The translations under genes and the position numbers were made by a program. Positions 43,801 to 47,829 of a DNA stretch of 47,829 nt are shown here, piece by piece. The DNA comes from an uncultured Bacilli bacterium (GTDB lineage: Bacteria; Bacillota_I; Bacilli_A; RF39; UBA660). The notes under the pieces are model-generated. The model did no database searches. It had not been told where the DNA came from and saw only the letters and a program-made list of their open reading frames with translations. Location: the NCBI GenBank assembly GCA_947632205.1, contig CANROK010000003.1, positions 1 through 47,829 of the forward strand, written 5' to 3'. Numbering within the stretch: position 1 is the stretch's first letter; each line of letters starts with the position of its first letter.

Positions 43801-43989
43801 CATTTCTTTGGCGGCAGCATTTGTAAATGTTAAAATAAGTAATTCATTTATTTTAATACCTTGTTTTAACTTAGTTATTACTCTTTCACTTAGGACAGCT
43901 GTTTTACCAGAACCAGCACCAGCAGATACAATAATATTACTACCACTTTTATTAATGGCTTCATTCTGTTCTTTAGTCCAATCCGGCAT
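40894..43989 (-). CDS. addA: ATP-dependent helicase/nuclease subunit A
   Basis: The motor and one nuclease of the AddAB double-strand-break repair complex, counterpart of RecBCD. The 1031-residue product has the UvrD-type motif I SAGAGSGKTAVLSERV, motif II (IMIDEYQDTNNIQ), GDIKQSIYGFRNA, later IMNIHKSKGLEFPV and LFYVALTRAKEKI, and a C-terminal PD-(D/E)XK nuclease (YHGLIDLIVI, VKIVDYK). It is somewhat shorter than Bacillus AddA (about 1230). I chose ATG 43989 because AAGGTGA precedes it and the protein then begins MPDWTKEQ; a TTG at 44004 is possible. It overlaps addB by 17 bases, so translation is coupled. Confidence 0.94.
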   Translation of the reverse strand: MPDWTKEQNEAINKSGSNIIVSAGAGSGKTAVLSERVITKLKQGIKINELLILTFTNAAAKEMQDRIREEISKYDNLKDNIDYLETSYITTFDSYTLSLVKKYNYKLNVSNNLSIVDDSLIRIKKEEILNNIFDDYYVSEDPLFLNLIKDFCIKNDKAIKEAILDFINNIDNEIDRDDFLNNYLDRYLNQEKIDNYIEDYLKMIYEIINNIESNIILISSSSYPEYYDVLVKSFNDLICAKTYDDIYKYYNLLNVPRRPRGSDEIKDVKENIDKLVKELEDYLRFNNIEEIKETFAIIKNYLVVIIDIIKKFYEVLDEYKFNNDLYEFSDISKMAIKLLKDNEDIRLEIKNYYKEIMIDEYQDTNNIQEEFVKLIQNNNVYMVGDIKQSIYGFRNANPNIFKEKYDNYNLNKGGIKIDLLKNFRSRKEVLAGINLIFSYIMDDYLGGCDYKNAHQMNFGNNLYELKNGMDDYKLEILNYENNNRDFNNEEIESFIIGRDILNKINNKYEVVDKKKKCLRPSLFSDYCIIMDRGSSFKTYKKVFEYLGIPLNLYMDRTLTSEIDILVLNNLIELILKIAKKEYDDTFKYDFVSVARSYLFSYDDNTIFNIVKNKNYYETEIYHKCLNIVKEIKKLNIYEILQLIIKEFDYYNKIILIGNVEDALIRLDNLLDLASNLSDFGYTLEDFNNHLVSIINSKDEIKYSVNGMNGNAVKIMNIHKSKGLEFPVCYFSGLYKTFNKEDIKDKFVYSSRYKMIIPYYKEGIGYTILKDLYKKDYILNDISERIRLFYVALTRAKEKIIIVAPLKKEEKEINELVSNDIREKYNSFLSFLISIQNNLKEYIKDINIDDIKITKDYLDNKVIKDKKITDNSLITYQNINIENNIVKNDHASKKVIELISEEESKKMEYGTKVHEAFEELDFLNIKEDNPYYDKITNLVNTLNITKDSKIYKEHEFIYNKDNIKYHGLIDLIVINNDMVKIVDYKLKNIEDKEYEKQLNIYYDYVRKYYQKENIELYLYSILDNKLKLINKE

Positions 43990-46333
43990 CTTTTTCACCT
44001 TCAATCTCTTTTAAGATAACATAATCTTTTTCTTTTTTAAAACAAATATCTTGAAACTTACAATACTTACAACCAACATCATTTTTATATCCAATTTTTT
44101 TCGGATTTATATTAAAATTAACATCTAAAATATTATTAATGGCATCTTCAATTTTGGTATCTACAATATTTATTAAATTATCCATTTCTTCATTACTTAA
44201 TACTTTACTATTCTTATAAAATTCTCCATTATTTTTACATTTTAAACCTTTAATTAGATTACTATTTTGATAATTACTATCTAAATACTCTAAGATGTTT
44301 TCATCGCTATTTGAGTATCCTTCTAATTTTAATCTTTCTTTTAATTCATCTTCATAACTCTTATCACTTTTATTAATATTTTTATCTAAAATAAATTGTA
44401 AGTAAAAACCAGCAAAAGTAGGATTTTTAAATAAAGTACTATTTTTAACTAAATATAAATAAATAGGTAATTGTAAATTAAAACCATATTCACTATATTT
44501 TAAATCTATATCTTCTTTACCACTTTTATAATCTACTAAAGATATAATAGTTTTATTTTCTAATTCTTTATATAAAATTTTATCAATAAACCCAACAAAT
44601 TTAATATCGATATCTCTCGATTTATCAACTTGAATATATTGTTCTTTCAAAATTTTATCTAAATTAATATTTATATTTTGTTCAGAAATTATCTTTAAAG
44701 TATTTTTAATATCTTCTTTCATTAATTTAACAAAGTATTCTTCTTTTTTAGATAAAACTCTACCACTAGTTTGAATATAATTTTCAATAACCTCATCACT
44801 ATCTAAATTAGAACCAACACACTTAGATAAACAATCATGCAATAAAGAACCAATAAATGATTCGAATAAATCCATTTCTTTTTGTAGTTTTAAAACATTA
44901 CTTAAATAATAACGAAAAGCACATTTATTATAATTATTTATTTGACCATAAGATAAAGATAATCTATTATTTATATATTCTTTAAATGCCTCTTTATCTA
45001 TTTTTGTATATTCATTATTAAAAGAATTATAAGAAATATCTTTAAAACTATTCATTAAAATATTATATTCATCACTAATAATACCATATGTTTCATAATC
45101 ATAGATCATTTTAGCAAGTTTTAATTTATCATAATCGAAAGAATAATGAACTAATGATTCATTTTGATAATGTTCTTTAACTAAGTTTAATTCACTAACT
45201 AAAATAGATGGATAATAGATAGTTTTATTATCTTTTAACTTATAACTTATAACTAAATTTTTAATACTTTTTAATTTGTTAATCGTAGCATTCTTTATTT
45301 CTTTATTAATAACATGACAACTACTTAAATTTAGTTCTTCTTTAATATTATCGGTAAAATAATCTTCATCTTTTATAAATCTTGGAATACTACTAGTTGT
45401 AAAGTTCATTAAAAATATATAATCATCATCATTTACTAAAGCAAAAGTATCTATAATTTCTACATAATTTTGATATTGAAAATTATTAATTTTAGTATTT
45501 TTAAATTCTTGAATCATTATTGTTTTTAAAATATCTAAATCTTTTATATAATTAAATTTATTACAAAGATTAACTATTTTATTTACTATTTCTTCATTTT
45601 CATCTTTAATTAAATTAAGACTATACTCTATACCACGATATAAATTATTTAAAAAAGTTTTACCCATTATATTATTATATAAATTATTATTAGTAGGTAT
45701 ATTTATCGGTAGATGATATAAATTGCTTATTCTTCTTAAACTATTATAGTATTCTTTAGTTACATTCATTAACTTAATATGATTAATATCTATCTTGTTA
45801 TTTAATAACTCAATTATTTTTTCACACACAAAATTAATTTCTGAATCTATATTATTAAATTCATATACTTTACTTATATTATATTTTGGTGCATCTTTGA
45901 TAATTTTAGCATTTATTTCTTTAAATGTCTTTATTTCTAAATTATCAAGGTAAGGATAACCTAAAACAATAATTTGATAATTATTAATACTATCTTTAAA
46001 ATAAGAATTATATATTAAATAATTATTTTTAATTAAATCATCTTTTAATTCTTTTAAAAACTTTAATTTAGAACTTTGATATTCTTTATCATCGATATAA
46101 TAAAGTTTATTTAAATAATTTTCTAATATATCTATTTTTAAATGATATTTATTAAGTAAATAAGGCATACACTCTTTACTATAAGAATAATAATAGTTTT
46201 CCATAAAACTTTTTTTAGAATAAAATTTTATATCTTGAAAAAGATTATTTTCATTTAAATATTCTAATATTTTATTCTTATAGTTTTCTTCACAAATAAT
46301 AATTGTTTTATCTTGAATAAACTTCAAATTCAT
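43973..46333 (-). CDS. addB: AddB/RexB-like nuclease subunit, shortened
   Basis: The partner of AddA. The 786-residue product has the iron-sulfur nuclease domain at its C-terminus: first Cys in NKCAFRYYLSN, the nuclease core TIISLVDYKSGKEDIDLKY, and the last three Cys in CKYCKFQDIC. Bacillus AddB and lactococcal RexB are about 1100-1170 residues; this copy lacks ~300, mainly from the helicase-like part. No Walker A motif is visible at the N-terminus, as in RexB. The gene begins 2 bases after dusB, with TGGAG as ribosome binding site, and overlaps addA. Confidence 0.85.
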   Translation of the reverse strand: MNLKFIQDKTIIICEENYKNKILEYLNENNLFQDIKFYSKKSFMENYYYSYSKECMPYLLNKYHLKIDILENYLNKLYYIDDKEYQSSKLKFLKELKDDLIKNNYLIYNSYFKDSINNYQIIVLGYPYLDNLEIKTFKEINAKIIKDAPKYNISKVYEFNNIDSEINFVCEKIIELLNNKIDINHIKLMNVTKEYYNSLRRISNLYHLPINIPTNNNLYNNIMGKTFLNNLYRGIEYSLNLIKDENEEIVNKIVNLCNKFNYIKDLDILKTIMIQEFKNTKINNFQYQNYVEIIDTFALVNDDDYIFLMNFTTSSIPRFIKDEDYFTDNIKEELNLSSCHVINKEIKNATINKLKSIKNLVISYKLKDNKTIYYPSILVSELNLVKEHYQNESLVHYSFDYDKLKLAKMIYDYETYGIISDEYNILMNSFKDISYNSFNNEYTKIDKEAFKEYINNRLSLSYGQINNYNKCAFRYYLSNVLKLQKEMDLFESFIGSLLHDCLSKCVGSNLDSDEVIENYIQTSGRVLSKKEEYFVKLMKEDIKNTLKIISEQNININLDKILKEQYIQVDKSRDIDIKFVGFIDKILYKELENKTIISLVDYKSGKEDIDLKYSEYGFNLQLPIYLYLVKNSTLFKNPTFAGFYLQFILDKNINKSDKSYEDELKERLKLEGYSNSDENILEYLDSNYQNSNLIKGLKCKNNGEFYKNSKVLSNEEMDNLINIVDTKIEDAINNILDVNFNINPKKIGYKNDVGCKYCKFQDICFKKEKDYVILKEIEGEKDAGLD

Positions 46334-46335
46334 AA

Positions 46336-47316
46336 TTACTCCATTATACTTTTTTGATAATCTTTAATTAAATTTAATAATTCTTCTTTAGTTTTAGCAC
46401 TACAAATATTATTTTTAATATTTTTGGTATTAGGAAGTCCTTTAAAGAAATACATTAAATGAGTTCGGAGCTCTAATACTCCTAATTTCTCCCCTTTTTC
46501 TTTAATTAATTCTTCAATAATATATTTAATCATATCAATTTTTTCTTTATTAGATACTTCTTTAGGAATTTCACCATTATCTAAATAATTAACACATTCT
46601 TTAATTAGCCAAGGATTACCTAAGAATCCTCTTCCAATCATAACCGCAGTACATCCTGTATAATCTAACATTTTTTTAGCATCATAACAAGATTTAATAT
46701 CGCCATTACCAATAACAGGAATTTTAACCGCCTTAACAACATCTTTAATAACATCTAAAGAAGAAGTATTACTATATCCATCACTTCTCGTTCTACCATG
46801 AACAAAGATAGCACTTGCTCCCGCTTCTTCACATATTTTAGCTATTCTTGGAGCATTAATATTATTATGATCCCAGCCAGCTCTTATTTTAACAGTCACC
46901 GGAACAGAAACAGCTGAGGTAACACTTTTTACAATGGCTCTTACTTTTTCTTCATCTTTAAGTAAACTACTACCAGCATTATTTTTAATGGCTACTTTAG
47001 GAACAGGACAACCCATATTAATATCGATAATATCAGGATGCATATATCTTTCAATTATTTTAGCAGATGCTCCCATAGTTTCTGGATCACTACCAAATAT
47101 TTGTTGCGAAATAGGTCTTTCTTTATCATCCATTTTTAATAAATCATATGTTTTTTTAGATTCATACACTAAAGCTTTATCAGATACCATTTCTCCCACG
47201 ACTAAACCTGCTCCCATATCTTTGGCAAGCATTCTAAATGTTTTGTTAGTAACACCAGCCATGGGCGCTAAAACTACTTGATTTTTTATTTTGACATTAC
47301 CTATATTCCATTCCAT
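46336..47316 (-). CDS. dusB: tRNA-dihydrouridine synthase
   Basis: A flavin enzyme reducing uridines in the tRNA D-loop. The 326-residue product has the FMN-barrel signatures LAPMAGVTNKTFR, INMGCPVPKVAIKNNAGS (with the catalytic Cys), VKIRAGWD, IFVHGRTRSDGYS and VIGNGDI. First gene of the dusB-addB-addA-pncC operon. AGGTGAATTT precedes the ATG, and a strong SigA promoter lies just upstream. Confidence 0.96.
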   Translation of the reverse strand: MEWNIGNVKIKNQVVLAPMAGVTNKTFRMLAKDMGAGLVVGEMVSDKALVYESKKTYDLLKMDDKERPISQQIFGSDPETMGASAKIIERYMHPDIIDINMGCPVPKVAIKNNAGSSLLKDEEKVRAIVKSVTSAVSVPVTVKIRAGWDHNNINAPRIAKICEEAGASAIFVHGRTRSDGYSNTSSLDVIKDVVKAVKIPVIGNGDIKSCYDAKKMLDYTGCTAVMIGRGFLGNPWLIKECVNYLDNGEIPKEVSNKEKIDMIKYIIEELIKEKGEKLGVLELRTHLMYFFKGLPNTKNIKNNICSAKTKEELLNLIKDYQKSIME

Positions 47317-47341
47317 AAATTCACCTGTTTAATCAATTAAA

Positions 47342-47370
47342 ATTATACTATTTTATATTGTTTAAAACAA
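47342..47370 (-). promoter_or_regulatory. dusB: SigA promoter of the dusB operon
   Basis: Minus strand TTGTTT (47365-47370), 17 bases, TATAAT (47342-47347). About 20 bases before the ribosome binding site of dusB, and back-to-back with the plus-strand antisense-RNA promoter. Confidence 0.75.
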
Positions 47371-47395
47371 GTAAATCTCAAATATAAAATTTGCA

Positions 47396-47424
47396 TTGCT
47401 ATTTTTCTAAAACTTGGGTATAAT
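47396..47424 (+). promoter_or_regulatory. SigA promoter of the candidate antitoxin RNA
   Basis: TTGCTA (47396-47401), 17 bases, TATAAT (47419-47424). The start site would be near A47431, the first base of the sequence shared with the 15.6-kb copy. Confidence 0.65.
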
Positions 47425-47430
47425 TAATTT

Positions 47431-47510
47431 AGGAAGCGTGAATTTCACGCCGCCTATTTCTGTGCGACGCTATTAAAGTATTATTTCTAATATTTTAACG
47501 GCGTCTTTTA
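47431..47510 (+). ncRNA. Candidate type I antitoxin RNA
   Basis: About 80 bases from the start site predicted by the 47396-47424 promoter to an intrinsic terminator. It has a 5' hairpin GCGTGAATTTCACGC (47436-47450), the octamer CGCCTATT (47451-47458), and a long terminator hairpin GACGC ... GCGTC (47466-47504) with an inner AAAGTATTA/TAATATTTT stem and TTTT. It is antisense to the 3' part and downstream of the small peptide gene. The octamer recurs at 47632-47639, so the RNA can also pair with the 5' leader of the toxin mRNA, as in the Enterococcus par/fst plan. Confidence 0.55.
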
Positions 47511-47639
47511 AAATTATTATAATTAATAATAGTAAAATAATTACTAACAAAAACTTATTTAAGGTTGTTGCTTTCATCTTACTTCACCACCTCTCACTTG
47601 GTATTACCCCCCTGAGAAAATGATTCGGCGGCGCCTATT
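47451..47639. repeat. Direct repeats CGCCTATT flanking the toxin gene
   Basis: Exact octamers at 47451-47458 and 47632-47639, both in a GC-rich CGGCG/GCCG context that is striking in this AT-rich genome. They correspond in position to DRa/DRb of the Enterococcus par locus. Confidence 0.5.
47473..47577 (-). CDS. 34-aa hydrophobic peptide, candidate type I toxin
   Basis: ATG 47577 is preceded by GAGAGGTGGTGAAGTAAG, a strong ribosome binding site. The 34-residue product starts MKATTLNKF, has one helix of Leu/Ile/Val (about residues 9-22), then a short KDAVKILE tail, the size and layout of Fst, TxpA and similar membrane toxins. A hairpin (47593-47616: CTCA...TGAG around GGT...ACC) sits beside the binding site and could hide it. 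An antisense RNA converges from the other strand. Sequence match to a named toxin family cannot be claimed; the assignment rests on architecture and on a decayed second copy at 15.6 kb. Confidence 0.6.
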   Translation of the reverse strand: MKATTLNKFLLVIILLLLIIIILKDAVKILEIIL

Positions 47640-47663
47640 CAACACTTCAAGTTTTTATTAAAC

Positions 47664-47700
47664 AGCAAAAGATACCACTTGTAAAGAGGTATCTTTTGTC
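47664..47700. terminator. Hairpin terminator upstream of the toxin locus
   Basis: AAAAGATACC-(loop)-GGTATCTTTT, a 10-bp stem with A/T flanks. It separates the toxin locus from whatever lies further right. From 47700 to the window end I see no gene, only AT-rich sequence with stops in all frames. Confidence 0.55.
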
Positions 47701-47829
47701 TTATTTTGTCGAATATTTTAATGTTCATCAGTATCCAAATTAATTTTCTATTTAGATAGTGTAGAATAATTACGGGTGAGAGATTAAAATCAAACACCAT
47801 TAATTAGATTAACTACATAATAAATTAAA

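Noticed and set aside
47700..47829. Gene or transposase remnant at the right end
   Set aside because: Stops in all six frames; no family-like peptide stretch long enough to support a call.

Overview
The window is AT-rich (roughly 27-28% GC by eye) chromosomal DNA of an anaerobic, endospore-forming low-GC Gram-positive. SpoIVA, a full-length pro-SigK-like sigma factor and a collagen-like protein point to sporulation. A glycyl-radical ribonucleotide reductase points to anaerobic growth. DnaD, AddA/AddB, YbxB next to rpoB and a class B sortase point to Bacillota, probably class Bacilli on the Erysipelotrichia/RF39-like side. Tryptophan is TGG and TGA ends several genes, so this is the standard bacterial code and not a Mycoplasma-type code. 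Genus cannot be fixed from the window. Almost everything reads on the minus strand; the plus strand holds a RhuM-Fic protein, a second Fic protein, sigK and the sortase gene.

Layout. 1-6.8 kb: rpoC (5' part only), rpoB and the methyltransferase ybxB, behind their own promoter. 7-11 kb: RhuM-Fic (+), HU, spoIVA and a secreted protein. 11.1-15.4 kb: a DNA/RNA maintenance operon mutM-cca-dnaD-nth-xre. 15.4-16.7 kb: a noncoding stretch with a promoter-attenuator arrangement and a decayed type I toxin-antitoxin-like copy, then a Fic gene (+) and a coding remnant. 16.7-20.1 kb: polA and sigK. 20.1-24.7 kb: a transporter, an NPKTG-anchored surface protein, a class B sortase with a large extra cytoplasmic domain, and a TasA/camelysin-like protein. 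24.8-29 kb: a GT2-TPR glycosyltransferase, a sigma4/alphaCTD-like protein, a collagen-like protein and a cysteine desulfurase. 29-35.1 kb: a membrane protein, murD and murL (an alternative D-Glu route into peptidoglycan), and a secreted papain-like protease. 35.2-37.1 kb: a complete ISL3-type insertion sequence with 29-bp inverted repeats and an 8-bp target duplication, sitting in the terminator of nrdG. 37.1-40.2 kb: nrdG, a separate 58-aa glycyl-radical subunit and nrdD (split class III ribonucleotide reductase). 40.4-47.3 kb: dusB-addB-addA-pncC operon. 47.4-47.6 kb: a candidate Fst/TxpA-like type I toxin-antitoxin locus with a 34-aa hydrophobic peptide and a convergent antisense RNA.

The points most worth a second look are the split class III ribonucleotide reductase, the paired intact and decayed type I toxin-antitoxin loci, the MurD-MurL pair, the sigma-region-4/alphaCTD-like fusion, the sortase with an unexplained cytoplasmic domain, and two substitutions in the RpoB rifampicin pocket that match known resistance changes.
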